A stretch of DNA of 64,000 nucleotides from Mesorhizobium_G sp050247155 (GTDB taxonomy: Bacteria; Pseudomonadota; Alphaproteobacteria; Rhizobiales; Rhizobiaceae). Shown piece by piece: positions 56,749-64,000 of the stretch. The notes below the pieces were generated by a model. That model saw nothing but the letters and a program-made list of their open reading frames with translations, had not been told where the DNA came from and searched no databases. The stretch is from NCBI GenBank assembly GCA_050247155.1, contig JBFWUS010000021.1, positions 7,431-71,430 of the forward strand, in the 5' to 3' direction. Position numbers and translations under genes: made by a program. Position 1 is the first letter of the stretch; every line of letters starts with the position of its first letter.

Positions 56749-57447
56749 TCAGTGTGGCGCCGGGGCTGCGCCTTCGGCGGGCTTTTCCGCGGGCGCCGCA
56801 CCTTCCGCCGGCTTATCGGCAGGCGCTGCACCCTCAGCTGGCTTTTCCGCCGGTGCGGCAGCGCCTTCCGCCGGCGCGGAGGCATTCGCGGGCGCGGCGC
56901 CTGCCGCCGGCAATGGCGCCGGCGTATCGGCAAGCGTGCGCAGATAGGCGATCAGGTCGGCGCGATCTTGAGTCTTCTTGATGCCCGCAAAGCCCATCGC
57001 GGTACCCTTCACGAGGCCTTTTGGCGAGGCCAGGAACTTGTCCAGATGCTCATAATCCCACTTCACCGAACCGCCCTGCGAGAAATCCTTCATCGCGGCG
57101 GAGTATGAGAAGCCCTCATGCGATGCGATCGGTCGGTCGACGAGGCCGAACAGGTTCGGCCCGGTCTTGTTGGCGCCGCCCTTCTCGACGGTATGGCAGG
57201 CCGAGCACTTCTTCTCCTGCGCCTGACCGTTCTCGATATTGGCGCTGGCGAGCAGCGGAATGATAGATTCCTCGGCAGGCGCGCCCGCCTCGCCGCCGCC
57301 TTCTTCCTCGGCCGCCTCGATGGCGTAACCGGGTTTTTCCGGCACCGGCGCGGCAAAAATGGAATCTGAAACGATGCTCAGCGAAAACACCACGAAGCAG
57401 GTGGCCAGAAAGCCGCCGATCAGCTTGTTGATTTCAAATGAATCCAT
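56749..57447 (-). CDS. cycM: Membrane-anchored cytochrome c (CycM-like)
   Basis: A 232-residue cytochrome. ATG at 57447 (NKLIGGFLATCFVVFSLSIV) gives an N-terminal anchor at ~10-30. The class I cytochrome domain (~70-170) has KCSACHTVEKGG (haem-binding CxxCH), TGPNLFGLVDRP and KGTAMGFAGI with the axial Met. It resembles CycM, which passes electrons from the bc1 complex to aa3 oxidase. The last ~60 residues are tandem repeats of GAAPAEKPAE type, an Ala/Pro/Glu tail that is not in the Bradyrhizobium form I know. It is divergent from kdsB. Confidence 0.9.
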   Translation of the reverse strand: MDSFEINKLIGGFLATCFVVFSLSIVSDSIFAAPVPEKPGYAIEAAEEEGGGEAGAPAEESIIPLLASANIENGQAQEKKCSACHTVEKGGANKTGPNLFGLVDRPIASHEGFSYSAAMKDFSQGGSVKWDYEHLDKFLASPKGLVKGTAMGFAGIKKTQDRADLIAYLRTLADTPAPLPAAGAAPANASAPAEGAAAPAEKPAEGAAPADKPAEGAAPAEKPAEGAAPAPH

Positions 57448-57634
57448 CCGCCCTTGGCTCCCGTTCCGGCCGGCCCCGCTGCGCGGGCCGCGTACTGATG
57501 AGTTATCGCCCCGTATCCTGCATCCCCTGCAGAAGCCGGTCAATTCATTGGTGGTCTAGGTCTTTTGCCAACCCCTTGCAACTCCTATAAGAGCGCCTCC
57601 AGTGAGACCTTTTGACACTTTTTTGTTCACCTGA

Positions 57635-58360
57635 ATGTCTACCCTGATACTGATCCCGGCCCGCATGGCCTCGACCCGCCTGCCGGGCAAGCCGCTTGCC
57701 GACATCGCCGGCAAGCCGATGATCGTCCAGGTCGCCGCGCGCGCCGTCGAAAGCGGCCTCGGTCGGGTTGTGGTCGCGACCGACACCGATGCGGTGGCGG
57801 AGGCCGTTCGTGGCTACGGTTTCGAGGCCGTCATGACCCGGATCGATCACGCCTCCGGCTCCGACCGCATCTTCGAGGCGCTGCAGACACTCGATCCTCA
57901 AGGCAAGGTGGAAACCATCGTCAATGTGCAGGGTGACCTACCAACCGTCGACCCGGCCACGGTGCAGGCCGCGCTCAGGCCATTTGACAATCCTGCTGTG
58001 GATATTGCCACGCTCGGCGTGGAAATCGTCCGCCACGAAGAAAAGACAAACCCCAACGTGGTGAAGATCGTCGGCTCGCCGCTATCGCAAAGCCGCCTCC
58101 GTGCCCTCTACTTCACCCGCGCGACGGCGCCCTGGGGCGAAGGTGCTCTCTATCATCACATCGGCCTCTACGCTTATCGGCGCAGCGCTCTGGAGCGCTT
58201 CGTGGCGCTCAAACCATCGCCCCTCGAAATCCGCGAGCGCCTCGAACAATTGCGCGCGCTGGAAGCCGGCATGCGCATCGACGCCGAAATCGTCTCTACC
58301 GTGCCGCTCGGCGTCGACACGCCGGAAGACCTCGAGCGGGCCCGCGAACTATTATCCTGA
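57635..58360 (+). CDS. kdsB: 3-deoxy-manno-octulosonate cytidylyltransferase
   Basis: A 241-residue enzyme that makes CMP-Kdo from CTP and Kdo for lipopolysaccharide inner core synthesis. Signatures: LILIPARMASTRLPGKPLADI (CTP loop), DHASGSDRIFEAL, VNVQGDLPTVDP (metal Asp), HHIGLYAYRRSALERF. A TTGCCA/TATAAG pair at 57565-57591 may be its promoter. pheA follows after 9 bp in the same direction. Confidence 0.96.
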   Translation: MSTLILIPARMASTRLPGKPLADIAGKPMIVQVAARAVESGLGRVVVATDTDAVAEAVRGYGFEAVMTRIDHASGSDRIFEALQTLDPQGKVETIVNVQGDLPTVDPATVQAALRPFDNPAVDIATLGVEIVRHEEKTNPNVVKIVGSPLSQSRLRALYFTRATAPWGEGALYHHIGLYAYRRSALERFVALKPSPLEIRERLEQLRALEAGMRIDAEIVSTVPLGVDTPEDLERARELLS

Positions 58361-58369
58361 AAGGCTAAA

Positions 58370-59236
58370 ATGTCCCCAGCACCGACCAACAAGATCTCTT
58401 TCCAGGGCGAGCCCGGCGCGAACTCCGACACGGCCTGCCGCAACATGTTTCCAGATATGCAGCCGCTGCCGTGCCCGACCTTCGAGGATGCCTTCAACGC
58501 CGTCGAGACCGGCAAGGCTGACCTCGCCATGATCCCCATCGAAAACACGATCGCTGGGCGCGTCGCCGACATCCACCACCTTCTGCCGGAATCGCGCCTG
58601 CACATCATCGGCGAATATTTCCTGCCGGTCCATTTCTACCTGATGGTGCAGCCGGGCATGAAGCGAACCGACATCAAGACGGTGCACAGCCACATCCACG
58701 CACTCGGCCAATGCCGCAAATACATCCGCAGGAACGGCTGGAAGCCGATGGTCGCCGGCGACACGGCGGGAGCGGCCAAGCTGGTGTCGGAAAAGGGCGA
58801 CGGCAGCATGGCCGCGCTGTCGCCGCCGCTGGCGGCAAAACTCTACAATCTCGATGTGCTCGAGGAGAACGTCGAAGACACCGAATCCAACATCACGCGT
58901 TTCGTGGTGCTGACGAAGTCAAAAACATGGGTCGAGCGCGCGACGCCCGATACGGCGATGATGACGACCTTCATGTTCCGGGTGCGCAACGTGCCGGCGG
59001 CGCTCTACAAGGCGATGGGCGGTTTCGCCACCAACGGCGTCAACATGACCAAGCTGGAAAGCTATCAGCTCGGGGCCTTCACGGCGACGCTGTTCTACGC
59101 AGACATCGAAGGTCATCCGGATGATCAGGGCGTCAAGAATGCCTTGGAGGAGTTGCGCTTTTTCTCCAAGGAAGTGCGCATTCTCGGCGTTTATCCGAAG
59201 AGCGATCAGCGCGACGAGTGGAAAGTATCGGATTAG
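58370..59236 (+). CDS. pheA: Prephenate dehydratase
   Basis: A 288-residue monofunctional enzyme converting prephenate to phenylpyruvate in phenylalanine synthesis. The catalytic domain (~1-190) has KISFQGEPGANSDTACRN, MIPIENTIAGRVADIHHLL (Thr-containing active site), and ALSPPLAAKLYNLDVL. The ACT regulatory domain (~200-285) has FMFRVRNVPAALYKAMGGFA and MTKLESYQLG, the phenylalanine-binding ESR-type loop in a KLESYQ form common in rhizobia. It follows kdsB and ends with a small hairpin pair. Confidence 0.95.
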   Translation: MSPAPTNKISFQGEPGANSDTACRNMFPDMQPLPCPTFEDAFNAVETGKADLAMIPIENTIAGRVADIHHLLPESRLHIIGEYFLPVHFYLMVQPGMKRTDIKTVHSHIHALGQCRKYIRRNGWKPMVAGDTAGAAKLVSEKGDGSMAALSPPLAAKLYNLDVLEENVEDTESNITRFVVLTKSKTWVERATPDTAMMTTFMFRVRNVPAALYKAMGGFATNGVNMTKLESYQLGAFTATLFYADIEGHPDDQGVKNALEELRFFSKEVRILGVYPKSDQRDEWKVSD

Positions 59237-59257
59237 AGCGTCGGGCGCCGAGGAGTG

Positions 59258-59296
59258 CAGCGGCTTCGCCGCTGTTGTACCCTGCTTTGCCGGGTA
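59258..59296 (+). terminator. Two small hairpins after pheA
   Basis: CAGCGGC-TTC-GCCGCTG (59258-59274) is followed by TACCC-N9-GGGTA (59278-59296), beginning 22 bp after the pheA stop. A T-run is missing. They separate pheA from the sulfatase-fold gene. Confidence 0.45.
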
Positions 59297-59349
59297 ATAA
59301 GGAATGCCAAACGGATTTACCGAGTTTGGCCGATCTAACGACAGATTTC

Positions 59350-61101
59350 GTGCGCCCCCGTCTCGCTGTGCGGGCGGTGGCTATCAGCCTGATATTGGCG
59401 TTCGCCTTGGTCGTCGTTCTGGGAGAGCTTCACGTGTCGGGTTCGGTTTTGCCCGTCCAGCAGCGCCCGCCGACGCCGATCGTCCGGTTCGGGCTGATTC
59501 TCTGGTGTCTGCTCTGGTTCGCAGGTCTTGCCGCCTTCGTGCTGGCGCTCTCCGCGCGTGTCGTCTTCTCGCTCACGACCACCATCTTGGTTGCACTAGC
59601 CATTCTCGCGCTGTCGATCGCGAAGTTCAGCTATCTCAACCAGAAGCTCATGTTCATCGACCTCTACTATAGTCTGCGCGATTGGTCGGAGTTCGAATTC
59701 CTCTTCGAACACTACGGCGAGCTCGTTATTGGCGCCGCGCTGTTTTTGGGCCTGGGGCTGCTTCTGCTCGGCATGGTATGGCGTCGCGAGCGGCCCTTAT
59801 CTGGGATCCGCGCCAAAGCGGCGATGGGGACCGCGCTTGCTGCTCTTTCCGTCGGCATGGTGGACGCCCATGTCATGCCAACCGGTTACAAGTCGAACGC
59901 CTTCTGGCGTGCGCAGCGGGACGAACGCTTCTTTTCCGATCTGTTCCTGTCGGCGCAATTCCTGTCGCAGATGTTGAGCGCGCCGCTCGACATCCCGCAT
60001 GCCGCCAACCCCGATCCGACGCTGGAGGCCGATCTTATCCGCATGCAGGCTGCGCAGCCGTCCGCCGGGGCGACCAAGCCGCCGCATATCATCGCCATCC
60101 TTCATGAATCATCCGTCGATCCCGCCATCTACTTCGATTGCCCCCGCTACGCCGTTCCGTCGTCGTTCTTCGCCTCGGGCGATGCCGTCCGGCGCAGACT
60201 GATCGTCAACACCTATGGCGGCGGCACCTGGATGAGCGAGCACGGGCTTCTGCTCGGACTCGACCTCGACCTTCTACCTGGGGTCGGCGGTTATCTCGGC
60301 ATGATCGCGGTCGACAAATTCCAGAACACACTCGTCGATGCCTTGCACGCCAACGGCTACAGGGTCGCGGCCAATTATCCGAGCGCCCTAAGCTTCCAGA
60401 ACACCGACCGCTTTTATCGGTCGATCGGCTTCGACGACGTCTTCAGCCTCCAGCATATGACCAGCAATCGTGATCGCGACTATTACGCCTTCGCCCTGGA
60501 CCGGCTGCAAAAATCGCTCGACGAGGCGCCGCAGCGCCCGACCTTCCAGTTCCTGTGGACCGCGGCGACGCACTATCCCTACAAGCAGCCCGCCTTCCCG
60601 GACGTGCGGACAGATGAGATCGTGGCAGGCGATCAGGCCGCTGAATTTGCGCGGCGCCAGCGCATTGCCGCCGATGACCTGGCCTGGCTCGAAAAATCAC
60701 TGGCCGACCGTTTTCCCGGCGAAAAATTCCTGATCGTCGGCTTCGGCGACCACCATCCCAAGATCACCGACGGCTATTTTACCGGCAGCACCGAATTTCG
60801 GTTCCGTCAACACGACCCGCGGGAAACCCGTCAATGGACTTATTTCCGCGTGGCCGGCGTCAATTTCACGCCGGATTTTTCCGTGCTCTCGGATAAATCC
60901 TCGATTGGCTATCTTGGCGAGATGATCGTCGGCGCAGCACGCTTGCCCGCAACACGCGCGATGCTGGTTCGCCGCTGGCTGCGCATGCACTGCGCCGGTC
61001 TATGGTCTGCCTGCGCCAATCAATCGGCGGTGTCGTCCGCCAATCGGATGCTGATGGGCGGGGATACGGCGTTGATCAAGCCCGAGACCGCGACGCAATA
61101 G
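59350..61101 (+). CDS. Sulfatase-fold membrane protein (LTA synthase / phosphoethanolamine transferase-like)
   Basis: About 583 residues from GTG 59350, used because the upstream in-frame sequence crosses hairpins and has no ribosome site; the true start is uncertain. Five membrane helices occupy ~residues 8-165. The extracellular alkaline-phosphatase-fold domain has HIIAILHESSVDP (metal Glu), NTYGGGTWMSEHGLL (catalytic Thr), THYPYKQPAF, and FGDHHPKITD (metal Asp-His). Such enzymes transfer phosphoglycerol or phosphoethanolamine to envelope glycolipids or glucans. Substrate unknown; modification of cyclic glucans or lipid A is possible. Confidence 0.82.
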   Translation: MRPRLAVRAVAISLILAFALVVVLGELHVSGSVLPVQQRPPTPIVRFGLILWCLLWFAGLAAFVLALSARVVFSLTTTILVALAILALSIAKFSYLNQKLMFIDLYYSLRDWSEFEFLFEHYGELVIGAALFLGLGLLLLGMVWRRERPLSGIRAKAAMGTALAALSVGMVDAHVMPTGYKSNAFWRAQRDERFFSDLFLSAQFLSQMLSAPLDIPHAANPDPTLEADLIRMQAAQPSAGATKPPHIIAILHESSVDPAIYFDCPRYAVPSSFFASGDAVRRRLIVNTYGGGTWMSEHGLLLGLDLDLLPGVGGYLGMIAVDKFQNTLVDALHANGYRVAANYPSALSFQNTDRFYRSIGFDDVFSLQHMTSNRDRDYYAFALDRLQKSLDEAPQRPTFQFLWTAATHYPYKQPAFPDVRTDEIVAGDQAAEFARRQRIAADDLAWLEKSLADRFPGEKFLIVGFGDHHPKITDGYFTGSTEFRFRQHDPRETRQWTYFRVAGVNFTPDFSVLSDKSSIGYLGEMIVGAARLPATRAMLVRRWLRMHCAGLWSACANQSAVSSANRMLMGGDTALIKPETATQ

Positions 61102-61138
61102 CGAAGGCGAAAAGGTGAGGGATCATCCGAAAATAACT

Positions 61139-61184
61139 GCTTGCAAAAACTAATCAGATGTAATACTGATTGCGAATAGCAAGC
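61139..61184. promoter_or_regulatory. Nested inverted repeats upstream of RibD-like gene
   Basis: GCTTGC (61139-61144) and GCAAGC (61179-61184) enclose AATCAG-N8-CTGATT (61152-61171), ending 15 bp before the ATG at 61199. Two concentric dyads in an AT-rich 97-bp gap suggest an operator. No regulator gene is next to it. Confidence 0.45.
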
Positions 61185-61198
61185 ATTGGAGGAGCGGC

Positions 61199-61747
61199 AT
61201 GTCCCAACTCATCGTCTGGAATCTCGTCTCGCTCGACGGCTATTTCGAAGGCACGAAACCGTGGGACCTCGATTTCCACAACAAGGCGTGGGGTCCGGAA
61301 CTCGAAAAATTGAGCGAGCAGTTCGGCGAGAAGGCCGAAGTGCTGATCTTCGGGCGCAAGACCTATGAGGGCATGGCCTCCTATTGGAAGGCAGCCGAGC
61401 CCAGCACGATCACCAGTTTCATGAATGCACTGCCGAAGCTGGTCGCATCGCGCACGATCACCGAGCCAGACTGGAACAACACGACGATCACCGCCGAGAT
61501 CGGGCCGGCGATCGAGCGGCTAAAGAAGTCGTCATCCAAAAACCTCTACGTGTTTGGCAGCGCCGACCTCACCCATTCTCTTCTGGATCAGGGGCTGGTC
61601 GACGAGATCATGCTGTGCGTTGTGCCAGGGCTGTTGGGCGAGGGCACGCTGTTCTTCAAGCCGGGCGTAAAGCGCGATTTGAAGTTGATCGAGTCACGTC
61701 CCTTGCAGAATGGCGGCGTCATCCTGCGCTACGGAGTCGGCGGCTAA
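61199..61747 (+). CDS. RibD C-terminal/dihydrofolate-reductase-like protein
   Basis: A 182-residue protein with GGAGGAG 5' of its ATG. MSQLIVWNLVSLDGYFEG (strand 1 and substrate loop), EVLIFGRKTYEGMASYW (cofactor region), NLYVFGSADLTHSLLDQGLVDE and LCVVPGLLGEGTLFF define the family. Compared with 7892-8473 it is divergent and from a different subgroup. NADPH-dependent reductase activity is expected; substrate unknown. It is convergent with nudC with stops overlapping by 4 bp. Confidence 0.87.
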   Translation: MSQLIVWNLVSLDGYFEGTKPWDLDFHNKAWGPELEKLSEQFGEKAEVLIFGRKTYEGMASYWKAAEPSTITSFMNALPKLVASRTITEPDWNNTTITAEIGPAIERLKKSSSKNLYVFGSADLTHSLLDQGLVDEIMLCVVPGLLGEGTLFFKPGVKRDLKLIESRPLQNGGVILRYGVGG

Positions 61748-62688
61748 CCGTTCTCCGCCCAATTGCGGATGAGATGATGCGCGATCGCCGCGCGCGGCGG
61801 CACGAACAGACTGTCGGGGTGTTTGCCGCCGAGCATCAGCATCACCTCCTCGCGGTCGAACCAGCGGCAGGCTTCCAGTTCGGTGAGGTCTGCCTGGATG
61901 TCGTCGTTCAGGGCCTCGCCGTAGCAGCCGATCATCAGCGAATAGGGAAACGGCCAGGGTTGGCTGGCGTGATACGCCACCCGCCCGAGCCGGATCCCGC
62001 TTTCCTCGAAGGTTTCGCGACGCACGGCGTCCTCGATCGTTTCGCCGGGCTCAATAAACCCGGCAAGCGCCGAAAACATGCCCGGTCCGAAATGTTTTCC
62101 ACGCCCCATCAGGCAACGGTCTTTTGTCACCGCCAGCATGATCGCGACGGGGTCGGTGCGCGGAAAATGCTCTGCCCCGCAATTTGGGCATACCCGCTTC
62201 ATGCCGCCGGCGGCCATGCGCGTTTCGCTGCCGCAGCGGCCGCAGAACTTATGCGTCCCGTGCCAGGCCAGAAGCGCCGCCGCCTGCGCCATTGCCCCCA
62301 GCCGCTCCGGATCGAGCAAGCCCTGAATGTTGATCGAGCGATAGTCGATCGCCTTGATGCCTTCCGGCAGCGCCTCGAGGTCGGCGCTCGACATCAGCGC
62401 CAGCACCGGCCCGTCGGCATCGATGCCGAGCAGCACAGCCTGCGTCGCATCGCCGGCGAAACGCTCTAGATCGTCTGGCGAAAAATGCGGATCGAAAGAC
62501 CCGTTCCCATTCAGTTTCAGCAACGTGCGCCCGCCGGCCATGAACATCAGTCGCGCCTTCGGATCGGCCAGCGCCAGCGCTACGACATCGTCGCCGCGCT
62601 TTTCCGATTGACGGTCCAGCCGGTTGCCGGCGAAGCCGATGAACGAACTCGGCTCGCGCTCGGGCAGGGTGAAAAGGGAGAAGGGCAT
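61744..62688 (-). CDS. nudC: NADH pyrophosphatase NudC
   Basis: A 314-residue Nudix hydrolase that splits NAD(H) to NMN(H) and AMP and can remove NAD caps from RNA. The zinc site has four Cys: FCGRCGSE and RVCPNCGAEH. The Nudix box GFIEPGETIEDAVRRETFEESGI fits Gx5Ex7REUxEExGU, and the NudC-specific SQPWPFPYS follows it. The N-terminal ~115 residues are the dimerisation domain. ATG at 62688 follows AAGGGAGAAG. Confidence 0.95.
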   Translation of the reverse strand: MPFSLFTLPEREPSSFIGFAGNRLDRQSEKRGDDVVALALADPKARLMFMAGGRTLLKLNGNGSFDPHFSPDDLERFAGDATQAVLLGIDADGPVLALMSSADLEALPEGIKAIDYRSINIQGLLDPERLGAMAQAAALLAWHGTHKFCGRCGSETRMAAGGMKRVCPNCGAEHFPRTDPVAIMLAVTKDRCLMGRGKHFGPGMFSALAGFIEPGETIEDAVRRETFEESGIRLGRVAYHASQPWPFPYSLMIGCYGEALNDDIQADLTELEACRWFDREEVMLMLGGKHPDSLFVPPRAAIAHHLIRNWAENG

Positions 62689-62781
62689 GGTGCGGCGCAA
62701 TCCAGTCAAAATCGCGCGGACAATAGGTGTTGTCCTGTCATCGCGACAGTAGGAAAAGTCAAGAAGCGTTGGCGCAGAGGC

Positions 62782-63201
62782 TCACAGCGCCGCCCTGATC
62801 TTCTCGATCAGTCCGTGCAGGTCCGTGCGCCGGTAGGGCTCGCGCGGACCGTAGCCCCACACCGGGCCCGGCCAGTTCGGGTCGTCTTCCGACCGGGCAA
62901 TCACATGAATATGCATCTGTCGCACGATATTGCCGAGCGCCGCCGTATTGATCTTGTCGCAGCCCGTCACGCGCTTCAGCGCCTCGGCCGCCAGATTGGT
63001 CTCGAAGGTTAGCATGGCCTGGTCGAGCGGCGTTAGGTCGTGCAGCTCATAGATGCCCGCCCGCTGCGGCACCAGCACCACCCACGGCCAGCGCTTGTCG
63101 TTCATCAGCCTGATTTCGCACAGGCCGAGCCACTGCAGGGGCTCGGTGTCCGCCTCCAGCCGTGCGTCCAGTTCGAAACCGGTCTTTCCGGCCGATGGCA
63201 T
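62782..63201 (-). CDS. HIT-family hydrolase
   Basis: A 139-residue HIT-domain protein starting at ATG 63201. LCEIRLMNDKRWPWVVLVPQR, a helix, then RQMHIHVIARSEDDPNWPGPVWG. The histidine triad HxHxHxx is seen as QxHxHxx: the first His is Gln and the other two, including the nucleophile, are kept, as in an alphaproteobacterial subgroup. Such proteins cleave nucleotide phosphoramidates or dinucleotide polyphosphates. Substrate unknown. It lies next to ffs. Confidence 0.88.
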   Translation of the reverse strand: MPSAGKTGFELDARLEADTEPLQWLGLCEIRLMNDKRWPWVVLVPQRAGIYELHDLTPLDQAMLTFETNLAAEALKRVTGCDKINTAALGNIVRQMHIHVIARSEDDPNWPGPVWGYGPREPYRRTDLHGLIEKIRAAL

Positions 63202-63310
63202 CGGCGGCTCTCCCCCAATTCGAGACGACGCTAATGAAGGCAATCGACCACGGCAAGTGAATCCTCTGGCCGGCCCTTGCAATCTTCGCCGGCTTCGCCG
63301 ATATGAGCCG

Positions 63311-63409
63311 CGGGAGGTTGGTGGTGGACGTCGCCACTCGCCAACCGGGTCAGGTCCGGAAGGAAGCAGCCCTAACGAGCCGGGCACGGGTCGCCGTGCC
63401 AGCCTCCCG
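63311..63409 (+). ncRNA. ffs: Signal recognition particle RNA (4.5S, small bacterial type)
   Basis: About 99 nt. The universally conserved SRP helix 8 with its apical loop is clear: GGTCAGGTCCGGAAGGAAGC at 63348-63367 and AGCCCTAACGAG after it, including the GGAA tetraloop and asymmetric loop bound by Ffh. Ends pair as CGGGAGG (63311-63317) with CCTCCCG (63403-63409). It scaffolds Ffh and FtsY for co-translational membrane targeting. Position directly before dnaX is common in alphaproteobacteria. Ends are estimated from pairing, so may be off by a few bases. Confidence 0.95.
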
Positions 63410-63489
63410 CCTTTCCCTCGAATCTGCCGCCTGTTCGGTTGACGCGCGCTTGCCGCGCGGGCGAAACTGGTTGCTTGTAGTGGTGAGGA

Positions 63490-64000
63490 ATGATGGCCGA
63501 CGCACCAGACAGCGCCGACAAGGCCGCCCAGGGCGGCGGCTATCGCGTGCTTGCCCGCAAATACCGTCCAAAGGATTTTTCCGGCCTCATCGGCCAGGAG
63601 CCGATGGTGCGCACCCTCACCAACGCCTTCGCCTCCGGCCGCATCGCGCAGGCCTGGATGCTGACCGGCGTCCGTGGTGTCGGCAAAACGACCACCGCCC
63701 GCATTCTCGCCCGCGCGCTCAATTACAAGACGTCGGAGATCGACAAGCCTTCGGTCGATCTGACCGTCGAGGGCGAGCATTGTCGCGCCATCATGGAAGG
63801 CCGTCACCCTGACGTCATCGAAATGGACGCCGCCTCGCACACCGGCATCGACGACATCCGCGACATCATCGACCGTGTGCGTTATGCCCCCGTTTCGGCC
63901 CGCTACAAGGTCTACATCATCGACGAGGTGCACATGCTCTCCACGCAGGCCTTAAACGGCCTGCTGAAGACGCTGGAAGAGCCGCCGCCGCACGTCAAAT
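63490..64000 (+). CDS. dnaX: DNA polymerase III subunit gamma/tau, N-terminal part
   Basis: The first 170 residues of the clamp-loader ATPase; the gene runs off the window. Visible: YRVLARKYRPKDFSGLIGQE, Walker A LTGVRGVGKTTTARILARAL (~60-79), AASHTGIDDIRD, Walker B VYIIDEVHMLS and LNGLLKTLEEPPPHVK. The zinc-binding Cys cluster of E. coli DnaX is not present: only one Cys (EHCRAI) remains and the first is Tyr (ALNY), as in relatives. ATG at 63490 or 63493 is the start, GAGGA just upstream. Confidence 0.96.
   Translation, partial: MMADAPDSADKAAQGGGYRVLARKYRPKDFSGLIGQEPMVRTLTNAFASGRIAQAWMLTGVRGVGKTTTARILARALNYKTSEIDKPSVDLTVEGEHCRAIMEGRHPDVIEMDAASHTGIDDIRDIIDRVRYAPVSARYKVYIIDEVHMLSTQALNGLLKTLEEPPPHVK

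Noticed and set aside
63202..63933. Extension of the HIT gene into ffs and dnaX on the minus strand
   Set aside because: The conserved SRP RNA and dnaX occupy this DNA on the plus strand, and the HIT fold begins at 63201.

Overview
The window looks like chromosomal DNA of a Hyphomicrobiales (Rhizobiales) alphaproteobacterium, most like Mesorhizobium or a relative in the Phyllobacteriaceae. The evidence is the eipA-chpT-ctrA-fliJ-sciP neighbourhood, the cycM / kdsB-pheA and ffs-dnaX arrangements, the pobA-pcaDCHGB cluster, high GC with GTG and TTG starts, and GC-rich palindromic intergenic repeats of the kind found across rhizobial genomes. There are no rRNA or tRNA genes, no prophage, no transposase and no CRISPR array. 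The genus is inferred from memory of these families, not from a search.

Layout. 1-6.7 kb: the end of a SpoU methyltransferase, a coiled-coil membrane protein, then a cell-cycle block: eipA, chpT, a DnaB-like ATPase, ctrA, fliJ, a PqiA-like protein and sciP. CtrA-box-like sites lie upstream of eipA/chpT, ctrA and sciP. 6.7-14.6 kb: mnmA, small metabolic enzymes, a MITE-like palindromic element, acuI, an orphan modA behind a ModE-like operator, and a diguanylate cyclase. 14.7-23.6 kb: a dipeptide-type ABC transporter split into dppD-dppF and dppA-dppB-dppC, with two tandem dppA paralogues separated by a HEPN-like gene. 23.9-34.5 kb: fadD, pgi-HAD-GNAT, a MocR regulator with an ornithine cyclodeaminase-family enzyme, and two RNA methyltransferase-like genes coupled to lspA.

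34.6-39.5 kb encodes conversion of 4-hydroxybenzoate to protocatechuate (PobA), ring cleavage (PcaGH), cycloisomerisation (PcaB), decarboxylation (PcaC) and lactone hydrolysis (PcaD). The regulators (PobR, PcaQ) and the last steps (PcaIJ, PcaF) are not in the window. 39.6-46.2 kb: argB, two tandem GMC oxidoreductases led by a 63-residue Tat-signal microprotein, an EamA transporter, and a MarR regulator coupled to an NlpC/P60 hydrolase. 46.2-56.6 kb: a HigBA-like toxin-antitoxin pair, ghrA, and a yejA-yejA-yejB-yejE-yejF peptide transporter with a VapBC-like pair inserted before yejF. 56.7-64 kb: cycM, kdsB-pheA, a sulfatase-fold membrane protein, a RibD-like reductase, nudC, a HIT protein, the SRP RNA gene ffs, and the start of dnaX.

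Most of the window is ordinary rhizobial core genome. The accessory material is small cargo placed inside transport operons (HEPN-like gene, VapBC-like pair, HigBA-like pair) plus several long palindromic elements. The items most worth following up are the Tat microprotein with the GMC pair, the HEPN-like gene between duplicated dppA genes, the solitary DnaB-like ATPase between chpT and ctrA, the VapBC-like pair with a substituted catalytic residue, and the MITE-like element at 10921-11194.
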